Of a stretch of 64,000 bases of DNA, positions 35,988-48,700 are shown piece by piece. This DNA comes from Himantopus leucocephalus. Lineage: Eukaryota; Chordata; Aves; Charadriiformes; Recurvirostridae. Position 1 is the stretch's first letter. The number at the start of each line of letters is the position of its first letter. Position numbers and translations under genes: made by a program. Location of the stretch: the NCBI GenBank assembly GCA_003993805.1, contig RSEF01000002.1, forward strand, positions 96,426,268-96,490,267. Direction: 5' to 3'. The notes beneath the pieces were generated by a model. That model saw nothing but the letters and a program-made list of their open reading frames with translations. It had not been told where the DNA came from and searched no databases.

Positions 35988-36016
35988 ATAATATCAAAAT
36001 AATATTTTGATATTAT
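35988..36016. repeat. 13-bp inverted repeat, 3-nt loop
   Basis: Arms 35988-36000 and 36004-36016 are perfect reverse complements (ATAATATCAAAAT and its complement) around AAT. The hairpin is AT-rich and may be a chance palindrome. Confidence 0.7.
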
Positions 36017-36226
36017 TATCAAAATTACAAATGTCATTATGACTCTTCTCTTGCTTCTAACATCTTTTGGTCAAAGTGAAAGAACTGAAGCTTACCGCTA
36101 CATCCACAGATTATCGGACAGCAGCACGTTCTCTGAGATCCGCACGAGAACATCAAATAAACTGTGATGTTCATATGGCCCTGTGCAATTTAGCTCAGAA
36201 TAAAGAACCATGACAACTATGTTGGT

Positions 36227-36268
36227 AAAAAAAAAAAAAACCAAACAAAAAAACCCCAACCCAAACAA
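36227..36268 (+). repeat. A/C-rich low-complexity tract
   Basis: A run of 14 A followed by an A/C mixture, resembling the tracts at 20,793 and 33,119. Confidence 0.8.
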
Positions 36269-39200
36269 GTTAATTAACAGAACAACTTACTCAGGTGCAA
36301 TCTGTGCTAAGGTGATTTTACTGTTTCCATTCCCAGAGACTGATCATTTGGAAACTGCAGATGTCTTTAGGGGTTACAGATGGCCTCCCGAAGTTAGCCT
36401 GCACAGGAGTACTCCGCTCTGCCACTTCGCTAAAGAAAATGGAACAAGCAGCCGCTGCCATCACACAACCATTAAAACTACTTTGCCGAACAGACTTGCA
36501 AGACAATCCAGGATGAGTGTCAATTGCTGTGAAAAGGTCTCAGCAGGTTTCACAGAAACTTAACCCCTCCATTTTATAAGCCTCTTAGATCCTCTGCTCT
36601 CTTGGTATCGCCCACTTGAATTTAATCCTATTACACACGATAAAGCACATGATACCACCTGGGGAAAAAAAGAAGCCGTTTTCTACAACACAAATCACTC
36701 CACTTGTAAAAGACAAAATAATTAATATCTTGAAATAAACCTGAAATGTTTCCTAGAGAAAGAAACTGGCTCGATCACTGTGAGATGCAGGAAATATTCA
36801 CAGATGCAAGTCCAGGCATGTTGAATGGACGATGTCTTTGCTGCTGCATTCTCTCAGTAGTTTTGCCTCAATATTGTATCATTTATGCACGTTTTTGATC
36901 ACGATGTGTTGGTGACTAACATGTATACCCAGCTCACTGCCTTAGCTGTAGCATAGAACCATCGTGTTTGTTCCTCTGAGGTGGTGCTGGAGGATTTTTA
37001 CCTTTGAGGAGGTCTTACAAGGTTCCTGTCACGGTTTAAATACTTTTTTTTTTCCCCAGTATTCATAGGAAAAAGGCAAGGACAGTGGATGAAATAGCAC
37101 TGGCTGCGCTGCCCATCACCTAGACATTACTTGGATACACGATGCTGTGCAGTACCTTCGAGAAACCATCCTCTGACTGAAGAACAGCTGGCTTAATTTC
37201 TGCCTAGCTGGGACCCCAAAATGACCCAAATGACAATCTCAGTCTTCCCGCTCACCTGTGAATCAGATGTTGTGGTTTTGCTGGACTGATTAATTTTTTA
37301 ATTAATAACTAATTCTCAATGGCACTGATTACAAATTCTTACTTTCCATTTCAAACTGTTGCACCTACTCTTCCTCCTTTTTTCATAAAGGATCTAGCCA
37401 TATTAATTCGGTAATTAAAGTTTTCCAGATTAGCTAAAGTTCAGATACCTAAAAAGTAACAACCCATCTGAAGCACTTGGTTCACAGGGAACTTCTGTGC
37501 TTCAATATGAGTTTAGGAGCCGCGCTTAAATTTTGCTAATGTAAAACTCTTGGCCAGCATATTTGTAATTTCTTAATGCTAAGACACTCAGGAAAGTGCT
37601 GCTAGAAAAAAGCAGCAGCTTCACATTAAGCAAAACACAACATTTCAGAAGGTCTTACAACCCCCACCCCGACCTAAAGGAAAATTAAACTTACTTAGTG
37701 AGAGTTTTTATCAATTTTTTTTTTTTCATCTTAGTTCAGTCCCTTAATATATGTAAAGCTGTGCTTCTATAGTTTTTCTGAGATGATGGGATCTACAGCA
37801 CGTGGCACTCAAAGAATACAAGTTGCAGAACTTGAGTCTTTTTTTTTTTTTTAAATGAGAATACCATTTTTGAAGGAACGGAGAGCAGAATGTGACTGCA
37901 ACAGTTAACACGAAAAGGTGTACTTACCGTATGATAATATAACACAGAAAAAATAACTTAATGGCAATACTGAAGATGGCCTTGTAAGGGAACTCACAGA
38001 TGAATAAAAACACACCTGCTTTAGAAAATTTATCAAGCTATGCGGTGTTAAAGTGCAACAATCCCTCTCCCAGAAAAATGTTTACTACCTGTTATGAGTA
38101 AAAACATACTCCATCCAGCCCAGTGCTTAAACTAGCAAACAAACCTGTTCAGTTTGCTTGCAAATATTAATAAACAGCTATGTATAGAACTATTTACTTC
38201 CGGCAGCTTTGCCACTAAAGAGGTTGCATCACTTCCTTACTGCACACGTGTCCCCTTGTCAACCTTTGTGACCTATGGATTTATAGCTTCCAAGCGGGAT
38301 TAGCAAACACGCACTCAAGCCTGGTTGATTTTTATCATAGGGAGATTAGTCTAGCTACAATAAATGCATGGAAACATATAGTGTAATTCATTGGTACAAA
38401 ATTAAGCATACAACCCAATTCCTCCATAAGGTTTACAAATTGCCTATAATGCCTTTTTAGCGTAGCTGCTTGCAGCAGCGGGCTCCTGAGAAATCCAGAA
38501 TAGCATCTGCCCTACTGCGGTAGAGACAGTGGTTTAAACATGCTTTGCACCTCCTAAACTTTTGTGCTTTTTTAGTAGGGTTTTATTAAGTTTGAAGAAA
38601 TACAAGTGAAGAAAAAAAAAACTTTTTAGATATCTTGGATTTCATCATTTTCTCTGTTACTTTAAAACACATTCAAAATACAGAGTACACTTCTTCAGCC
38701 ATATTGGAATAGCAAAACTTTGGCTGAGTCTCTCACACAATATATAAAAATTCAGTCTGATGCAAGAGCTGTACTGGCAAGTGATGGCAGTATTGCATAA
38801 AAGTAATAAAATGCTCATCAGAGAAGTCAAATGCCTTCACACTCCTGCATTTTTGTGTGAGGATTGTTTACTAAGTGAAATTGCTGCAAAGAACTGAAGT
38901 CATTCCTTTGTAAAATCTGTAATATTTTAATTGAAAGCATCTACACGTCAACGTTTGGTGAAGGGGAAAGGAAGCTTTCACTTCTACCCTGACATTGCAG
39001 CAAGCCACTGAAACTTCACTGTCACAACCCAGCTGTTCCACGGTCAGGCGCCTTTTCAAAAGGCAACTTATGTGGAACTACCAAAACCTTTCAGCAGTCA
39101 GAGTTTGATAGATGAGCTGTAACGAACATTGCTGCAGCAATGTAGCATGTTACAGGGCTCAGTCCTCAATAAAGCTATGAGTTTACCACCCTACCATAAC

Positions 39201-42200
39201 ATGGCTTTTCTCACTACGAGGCAGTCTAATATATAGCCTGATAGTCTACCAATGATAAGGTCACCTGAATCATATTAATTAATCTCAGCTTTTGTGACAC
39301 TATGTGTGATCTAAAAATGTTTCCATGCAGGCTGATCAGGACCTCACTGTACAATTCATCTTTTTATGTCTCTACTTCGTTCAACAATCTCACAAAAGAG
39401 GCAGCATCACAATTCATTACAGAATCTAAGTGTTTTGTGGGTATTTTTCTTTTTTTTTTTTTTTTCCTTCTCTAAATGGTTGTTTCCACCTAAAGTATTT
39501 GCTCACCAAGCAAACAATGCGCTGGTCACTGGCCTTCTTCAGCAGCAGCTCTGAACCGAACTCACTGATGCACACGACTTTCAGTGCCTCTTCACCATGC
39601 AATGTGGCGGTTGTTTAAGGGCCTGTCTATTGCAGGCTGCAGCGTAACCCAAGCGCTTGGCTGCACTCAACTGCAATTATTACCCTCATCACAATTAGAA
39701 AACATCTCCCTCACCAAAACAAATATGAAACCAAATGAACCCTTTGGCTTTCAGAAGACAGATTCCTCAAGTTACAGACAGCATACATGCAAATTAGGCA
39801 CACTCATATTTAGCCAACTTCAATCAGTTTGCTTTGTTCTTTCACAGATGTGGACAGAGTATCTCTTGCTCTGGAGCTTCTCTCACCCCAGAGCTGTCCA
39901 TGGGATAACTAAGCTTACCTTTCTCTTCCTTTCAGGCACATGTCTCAGGGAACTCTCTCTCATCCCCTGCACCCTGAAATTCTCAGATTTCCAAGCTCAC
40001 ATACAAAGCAAAAAATAACGATCTTAAACAGGCAGCTTGAGCCACGTGCCATAAAAAGTCTTGTTGAGGAGATGCAATACACCCAGACTACAGTTCATGT
40101 GCCTTCCCCCCTTACATACCAACTACAATACACACTGTATAATCACAGAGAGTAGACCTCAGGACATATCCCGTTGACCCTGGGGCATGATCAACAAAAT
40201 CAAGTGTTTTCAAAACCTCTGGTGAAGGAAGGCTCCTCACCCCACCTGGAATAGCTCATTCTCCTCAGCTTAACCAGGTGTATTGTAAGGAAATTTTCCT
40301 AATGCTTAACTTGCCTTTTAAATGAATAGCCTGCATCTACCATCAACATGGAGAAAAGACTGCTCCGATCATCTTCTCTATAGCAACTTTTTCCATATTT
40401 GAAGACTTTTTTCACATCTTCCTTCAGTCTCCTTTTCTTTGGATTAAAGAATACTTTTGATTTTTATTTTTTTTTTTTTAATTTTCATTTTCTGTCCTCC
40501 AGGACTCTATCCAGCTACTCCCCATCTTTCTCAGGTGCCCCAACATGGGCAGGTACTTCAGGTAAGGGCTTATCACACCTTACTAACAGAGATATACCAC
40601 CACACTTCTCACAGGCTACACTGTTGATGCATCCCACTATAATGACTATCTTTTCTGCAGCAATGAGTTAACAGTGCTTAGTTTGTCGTACTCTGTACCA
40701 TCCCTGCCCCAATATGTTTTATGCAGTAATACCCACTCCCTCCTCCGGTTGTGCAGCTGACTATTCCTACCTACGTGTAATTCCTCATGTACCTTTTTTT
40801 TTTCCAAACCATTTGTCCTAGTTTTCATGATCAATTTTAACTCAAGTCTTGTCTGCCAGACTGCTACAGCCCTGTCAGCATGGCATGCGTTACCTAAATA
40901 AATCAGAAGTTTAATTGTTATCTCCAAATGAGGACCTACCTCCACATACCCCACAGAAAGCATAATTTCTTACATTTTTTCTCGCCCATACCCTTTCTAT
41001 TAAAGCCAGTTTCAGTTTGGAGACTTGCCACATACAGTTAGGGATTTCTGAGGACACATTCCAATACCCTAATGAGCTTTAAAACACCTCCTGCTATTTA
41101 AAAAATAGTAATAGAAGCATTTGGTACAAACAGATTTCCTTTCCTTCTGCTAAAATTCCTACCTTTCAAATCTAGTTTTAAATTACTCTACCATGTGGAA
41201 GATTCAAAGCTCAACAGTTTTCCAATCACAAAACCATTATATTTTAGCACAGCCCTACAAAATTAGTCATAGAAATGATTTGAAAGTAATTTTTGTTTGT
41301 TTGGAAGTAGAGCTGCCATCAGTTACTTTGTGACAGAGTTCTCCTTCCTACTCCTTGAGGCTTTTGTCACATTTTTTAATCAGTGAAGCTCTGCGGTTTT
41401 ACAGTATTTTTTTTCTTTGAGACCTCCATTGGTAATTAAGGCATCTGGCTTTATGAAAGGAAAAAGAAACATTACTAATACAAGTGGTTTAGGTTGGTTG
41501 TTTTTTTTTTTTTTAACAGTTCTAAACTATTTTAAGCTCCATATACATTATATGCAGTATATTTAACGTTGCTATAGAGATTTAACTAGCATTTCTTTCT
41601 TCAGGATGTTCTGCAACTTGTTGCTGGCTTGGCCTCTGAAGTAACTGCAACCTTTTCAAACTTGTGCTGATACCATAACGTTTTCTTGGTGTGTTCCACG
41701 CTAAGTTATCTGTATATACAGGCTTGCTACAAAAGAAACCTGTGATTCCTGATAAACATAGATTAAATACAATTGTGTAAACTTCTCCCATTTAAATGCT
41801 GGGTGGACATGATTTGAATTGATTGTAAGAAAAAAGCACAAACAGTTTTGTCACGTATTTGCAGACAGTATGTGGCATGTCAGTTTGGAAAAAATTCACA
41901 TTTAATTGCATCCGAAAGATTACAGTAGAAAAGTGTTGGGGTTAGGGATAAGGAGCCCTTCCTTTTCATTCTACCATGGAATAGACTGAAAGAGAAACAA
42001 TTTTGCCATTCAACAATAAAAAGTAATCCTTAGCAAGTTTTTGCATTATTGTTTCCAAACTGCTCACTGAAACCAAAACAAAGGGCCAAAATATGCTTGC
42101 CTTGCTCAAGAGAATAATCCCACTGAAATCAACAAGACTGACTATGCAAATATGGACAGCAAAGTTTGGCCCCAAATAAACATCCCCTTAACTAGGGAAA

Positions 42201-42574
42201 ACACTAATCACCAAAGTGCACTTAACACCATAGTAGCTACAGTTTCTTTATACATGCACAGTTTGTGCGACACTTTGTACATGAAACTAGCCAATGGAAT
42301 ATAAATAAGTGTGCCGCTTCCTTTTAAATATGAACATTAATAATGAAGCACATTCACATTTTTGCCTTTCAAAGACCTTTTTGAAAAAAATAAAACCACC
42401 TTCCCCAAAGTAACCTGGAACATGTTTTTAAATATAGCACATATGATTCAAAGAACGGTCTTAAGGTAGAAGAACTTTCACACACAAAATTGGTATTGTG
42501 TAGTTGGAGTGACTTATGAAAATCCCAAGAAAAGACAATCCTCTCACCAGGAGAGGAAGGTAACAGTTGTAGTG

Positions 42575-42759
42575 TTAATTCAGTTTCTTCTGCAGGGGCT
42601 TGTTTTTATCTTCAGCGTTTTCAGGGCTGAAGTCAGTACAGATACCATTAGGAGCAGAAAGAGATGAAGTCTCCAAGCCACTCTCATCTCCCATCTGATC
42701 AGCATAGAGATAGTCTTCTGCAAAGTGTGGGTGCAATTCAGCAAATCTGTAGAAGTCAT
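42575..42759 (-). CDS. LPCAT1: LPCAT1 last coding exon
   Basis: Encodes DDFYRFAELHPHFAEDYLYA, then a variable linker, then NGICTDFSPENAEDKNKPLQ and KKLN before TAA. The NG-C-DFSPEN motif is shared with human. The acceptor is a long T tract ending TAG. The terminal KKLN keeps lysines at -3 and -4 as an ER-retrieval signal. Confidence 0.96.
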
Positions 42760-45700
42760 CTAAAAAAAAAATTGTTGTTACACAGAATCAGCTTTTTGAA
42801 ACAGAAGGATGCTAAATTTGAATACTTACACATATATAATCATGTGACCACTTTGGAAAAAAATAGCAGCAGTTAACATAATGCTATCCCCATAGCTTGT
42901 TTTAGCTTCTCAGCAGAAGTTTACCACATCCCCAGAGCCAAGATGCTGCAGAGAGTTATCTAAGCCCTCTTAAAACACTTCAGACCAGAGCTTAGCTTGT
43001 ATGGTGAAGGGGTAAACAAGCTCAGGTTTGCATTAAAATGCATGAGGAGCACCACATGCTCTGAGACAGCATCTCACTGTCCACTGGGGGAAGGGCAGAA
43101 GCCCTCCAACTGAGGAACAATGAACAGCAAGAGGAGTCATTTCTTGAAATCTGGGAAGTCTTTTGCAAACACACCCTTTAATGCTTTGCACTCATAATTC
43201 TCTTCAACCTAACAGCAGCTGTCATTGCTGCCTTCTGCTTTCAAGACTTCAGCATTTCAGAAGTCCTAATATTTTAGAGAATACTATTGTGAATATAATT
43301 AATTTGTAACACATTATGAAAAAAACTGATTTTAATCTTGGATACTAATAAGACAATAAAAAGAGCAAGATTAGTTCTTGTGGGAGGGAGGAATCCTTAA
43401 CATCAAGAAGTAACATTTTGTGTTAAAAATCAGACATGGAAGCCTTGTCACAATTTGCCCATAGGACTGTTTATTCAGACATGATTTGAACACAAGATAC
43501 TGTACAGGATCCGAGTCATAAGAAGCTATTCTGATAATATAAACTGACACTGGAAAAAGCTGGATGTGAACATTATCACTAACTCAGTCACCTACAATGT
43601 ATCACACACAGCCCACTCAGATTCACAGTGTTATCCCAGAAGAGCTCATGATCAGGTGATGCTGTAAGTTCCCTGGAGTGCAGCGTATATGAGAGCTGAA
43701 GTAGCCTTTCGGGAGTGAAGCCCAGTTCCTCCTGGTACAACTGGGCTGGTGTAGAAGAAGGGAACCACCACAGCTTTCCCTCTCTACCACCCTTCTCTGA
43801 GATGACATGTTTTTGTCAATATTGCAAAAGGCAAGGGAATGTCATTTGGCTCACAGGGGCACTGAAGCTGTAGGTCAACCCTGCCTCTGAACTGTTGCAA
43901 AGGGACAGGTGGGAAGAACGCAATAAACATAACTTCATCCTTCCACAAACAAAAAAGTGGGTATCCTTTATCCACAGCTGATATGGATCTAAACTATTTT
44001 GGATCCTGTAACTTCAACAAAAGCTGATGATGTGCAGGCCATGAAAACCAACATGACTACCTATGCTGAAAAACCCATATATACAACAGGCTGACTGATC
44101 ACGTAAATAGCGAAGTCTTCAGGGGAAAAAAAACCTCCAACCTTAAATGCATACAGCAAAAATTTGTCTTTTGATAATACTTAATGCAAGTTCAACTTTT
44201 AAAAAAATACAATCTCATAGCAAAGAACGTGATGCATCTGACCTTTTTCAAGAAGGAAACGTAGAACTTTCATATTTAAAATATTTAACAGTGGCAGTAG
44301 TTGTAATAACATATTAGAAACACTTGAGTGCAAACTGATTCATCAGAATCAAAACAGTTAAGCACATTCAGTGAATCCAGCTGAGCAGATTACTTTTCTG
44401 CAGCTAACACGGAGAGAGCAATCGGCTATCAGCCTTAACTGGATCTGTTCTGCAGCAGGCACATAAAAGCCTACCCTTTTTTCACATGGACGCTTTAAGC
44501 CCATCCCAAGGATCTATTTCTTTTTGTAACAACACATGTAATGTGTCCATCATATTAATGACCGTGAAAAAAAGCCTTTTTTGGGAAAGGTCATTCTGAT
44601 AGTTAGCCCAACTAAGGTAAGACAGGTATAAACATTTCAGCCAACAGTACCAAAGATGCTCTTACAATCACATTAAGCATAACCCTTTTTGCATGGGAAA
44701 GACTAGAATTTTTACTGTAGATGCCATTCTAAGTAATTCTTCAAAAAGCTACTGTATCTTTTCAGAAAATAAATTCAGAAAAGCCCTTGAAGCAGTTGTT
44801 CACACAAGTATGATAGTCTATATCCAAATCGGCATCCTGACAACTCTGTCAGGATCCATCCCTCAATGTTTTATCAGTACTGGATCCAAATGAAAAAAAT
44901 TCAGATTCCAGGGAAGACTGAATTGAACAGGATAATGTTTCTGATAGATCTCAGCAAGTGGACATTTTGGGTCTTGCTGAAACAAGTCCTGAAGATACTA
45001 AGGAACATTTATCAAAGTTGTACACAGCAGAACCCAAAGAAAAGTGCTTGGGATCCCATTTTCCTCATTCATCAGAAACGTGAGACAAGGTGATGTAGGA
45101 AGAACAAGCTATTCCAGCATTACTTCTAATCACAGGTCTCGTCTTGGAGCTCAAGCTTAAACCAACTGTGAAGCATTAGACTGGAGGAAAAGATCACCTT
45201 AGTCATTTACTTGGGAAAAAAAGTAATTTTGCTTCATACCCCCTACTAAAAGGAAAGAGACAAAAAGGAGGAAAGAACACAAAGTGGAGTTCTTTAAGAC
45301 ACCTGTCTGTGTTTTTGCATTAAGTATATATATGTACTAGAAGAACTTCAAGAGGTTTTTCTCCTGCCATTGCAATACCCTCCTACTACTTGATGCTCCT
45401 GTTGGAAGCTCTGTGGTCATCTTCTCTAGTTTCTGTTCCCTCTCAGCTACATCATTACTTTAGTGTGCGGGAACTTCATATGATAATCCTGCGGTTAATA
45501 TAGGTAAGGATACTCCATTTTAAAGAACAAATAATTCTTCCTTCTCTGAAAGTTCTTCCATGTGGATATTCACAATACTGCCAATCCCCCCTTTCTTCTT
45601 GTTACCAGCAAGCAAGGCAGTCTTCAGAACACTTTCACAGTCATCATTTGTCTATCAAGAGCAGGTGGAGAGTTTCCGAGAATTTGCGATGCCCACCTAC

Positions 45701-48700
45701 AGAACCCATTTAAATTCTCCAGAATCATGTCTTAAGAATCAGAAATCCTGCCTCTCTCTAGGCTACAGGGAAGGGATGAGCTTTGGAATCAAGGTGCATC
45801 TAAACAGTTAAGCACTAAACAGTTAACACACTACTTCAGAGAACCGATACACGGAGCTTTGGCAACCAGTGTATTTTCAAGCATGCGACAAAAATCCAGA
45901 CTTCTAACAATTCAGATCCAAGATTATCAGTCTAGTTACACAATCTCACTTTTGCTATTGGTTGTTCTGTTTACCTGCAACCTGAGCTTTTTCTTTGGGA
46001 TGAGATCTCTGGCTTCAAGGACTCTGCTATAGGTGCAAGCAATTTAGGTTTGATACTTTGGATATTATTTTTTGTTCTTACAAGTAAGACTGAAGACTTA
46101 ATATTCCTGCTTCATATTCCAACAGCCTAGAAAGAAGGAGCTTGTGAGCAGACCCCTCTGCTCCATGCATACAAAGTACTGTCAGTACTCTTCCACCAGA
46201 TACGAAGTTTTGATTTCTCAGAACTTGTCTGGACAATGCCTTCAGAAAAGGTGTAGTCTTCCACCTCTCCTTTCTCAGTATTTAAATGCAATGAATTGAG
46301 TATGTGGAAAGTTGCACATATTCTCAGGAAAGGCAAGAGATTGAATATCGATAGCAAGAACTTTCAAGACATAAATGCAATACCAAAAGTTTATTTTCAT
46401 CTTATAATTCTCTATCACAATAAATTGGACATTTATTATTACTATTAAGCTTTCAAAGATGTTAAAATCTTAGTGCAATGTTTATATTATAAAATGAGCA
46501 CTTCTCTCAGAAAAAGATCCAAGCAAAGTTTCAAAGACATGATATAAACACCATCCTACTTTGTGTAGCCTCACAAAAGACTACTCTTGACTACAGGAAA
46601 TAAAATAGTGAAAATGAGAGCTAAGCACTTCAATGGCCAATCCTGTGGCTCAGTGGTCCAGGTCTTCTTGCGATGGCAACATACCGTGACCACTTAGGGG
46701 AAAAGTGCAGATTTAAATGCAACAAAGTACTATTAAAGATGGATATCAAAATATGAATTCTTTGGTAACTCACATGAACTGGTCTGAGTTCACGTGTACA
46801 CTATTTCAAATTTAGCTATTCTCAAACAATGAAGTGTGCCAAAATTAGAGTTCTGCTATGCTTATCAGCTTAAGATTCTGTGCTGCTATTTTTGAAGCTG
46901 CTGATGGGGCGAGGGAGGGGAAGAGTTGAGTCACCGCCCAAATGAGTTGGGAGACAAGGAGCAACAAAGATAGGCAGGAAAAAAGCAATAGCGTAGGATG
47001 GACATGGAAATGCTGGTGATGTGACAGATGAGAGGTACAGAAAGGAAAGGGGTAGTACAGAGGGAATATCAAGGAGGCAAGGCAGAGCAGTTAGGAAAAG
47101 AAGGGAGAGGGCAGTGGCAATGATACTCATTCCAATAACTCTAAAGTAGCTCTGTAGTTGAGGCTTTAGATAGATATTGTATGATTGAAACATAGGAATT
47201 ACTAGTGTAGAAATTGTGATTTACTAACATTTTTGTCTTAATTTGTAAGATTTTTTACAAATTAAATACATACCGATTATCCTGAAGGAAAACGACTAGA
47301 ACAGGGCATGTCAAACACTTCTACTGCAGATATGTGATATGTTGGCTATCAAAAACTCAGATCATACTTAAAAGATACAACTAAATTTAGAACCTTACTG
47401 CATAAAAGATGAAGAATATGAAGTAACACATAAGTACTTTGATTCCCAGCATAATCTATTTACCTAGATCTCAGATTTTTTTCAAATGCAACTTTCTCGC
47501 CTCCATATCACCTGCATTACAGACTACCTACTGAGCAGCCTGGTTAATACTCCCTCATTTCGCCCCTGCACAGACACTCGTGACTTATTTTCAAATGGGC
47601 TGAGAAATTATTATGGGAGTAGAAAATCTTACATCCCCCTATATTCTGGGAGCAGAAATAGCGGGGAACAGATACAAAACAACAGCACAGAGCTAGGACA
47701 GCTTTCTTAAAAATACATATTCGCATACATGGAAGTCACAGAACAGAATATGCTGGAAGAGCTAATCTAGGTATTGCCTGACTTAATCTAGAAGGGAAAA
47801 CCTCTGAAAACATGTAACCTAGCATTTGATATTAAAGGTGAAACTCAAATTTTTTTTTAAAAAGTAAATTAACAATGATAAAAACACTGCAGACAAAGTA
47901 AAAGTCAACAAGTCAACTAAAAAAGGTAAAGTTTAATGAAAATATAACTGTTTTGCATATCATCATGAGTTCAGACAACTGACATTTTGTGACAATTCAG
48001 ATCCACTTAAAGTACTTACCATATGTAATCTTTCCTTTTTCTTCTTCATCTACAGCTCTAAAGAGATGTGTAACATTAATCTGTGACACACCCATGGCAG
48101 TCTTCAGAATATGAGCTAAATCCTCTTCTATTATAGTTCCATTTTCTGACTGGTACAGCTATGAATCAAGACAGCAAGATAAATCATTGCAAAGCTAAAC
48201 ACTAACTCCTATAAGCAGCACCACACTAAAGTTACTCAAAATTAAAATTCTGTATTGGACATTCTAGTCGCTCTCAGATTGATGTGATCTACTGAGCATT
48301 TCTGATTAATCCAGGTAAAAGACAGCATTGATTATTAGTTCACCTGTGTACGCTTAGAAAGTAAAGCTTGCTGTACTCAGAAAAAAAACTATGTTTACAT
48401 GCCTAATCACTGGCGTTTCAGTGATATTCAGAGACAAGACTGTTTAACACTAACATGTTTTGCAGATATGTAACAGAATAATTTGTAGTCCATTGAACAA
48501 CGTGTCCAAGCTCCAAGAGTCTGTGGAATCAGGAGATATATTTAGGTCGGTCTAAAGCAGATAGCACTTGGTCAGATGCAAAACTCAAGATTCCTTTTAC
48601 CAACATCCAAATGACTCGACAGCCAGCTTACATAAAATGCCTACACGTAAATGATATTGTATTAATCAGGAGAATCCTACCTCATAAAGTGATGGGCCTA

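Larger units (their letters stand above)
30841..42574. other. CLPTM1L-LPCAT1 interval; no gene recognised
   Basis: From 30,841 to about 31,770 the sequence is moderately GC-rich and unassigned. A CR1 end (31,773-32,230) and A/C-rich tracts follow. The rest is AT-rich and unique-looking. Part of the right end must be LPCAT1 3' UTR. The nearest sense-strand poly(A)-like hexamer after its stop is ATTAAA at 41906-41901; AATAAA occurs much further away, near 40,460, 38,580 and 35,170, so the mRNA end cannot be set. No SLC6A3-like coding segment was recognised on either strand. Confidence 0.7.

Noticed and set aside
39584..40018. 144-codon plus-strand open frame in the CLPTM1L-LPCAT1 interval
   Set aside because: Considered as a possible SLC6A3 remnant or new gene. 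The translation shows no transporter motifs, and the composition looks random.
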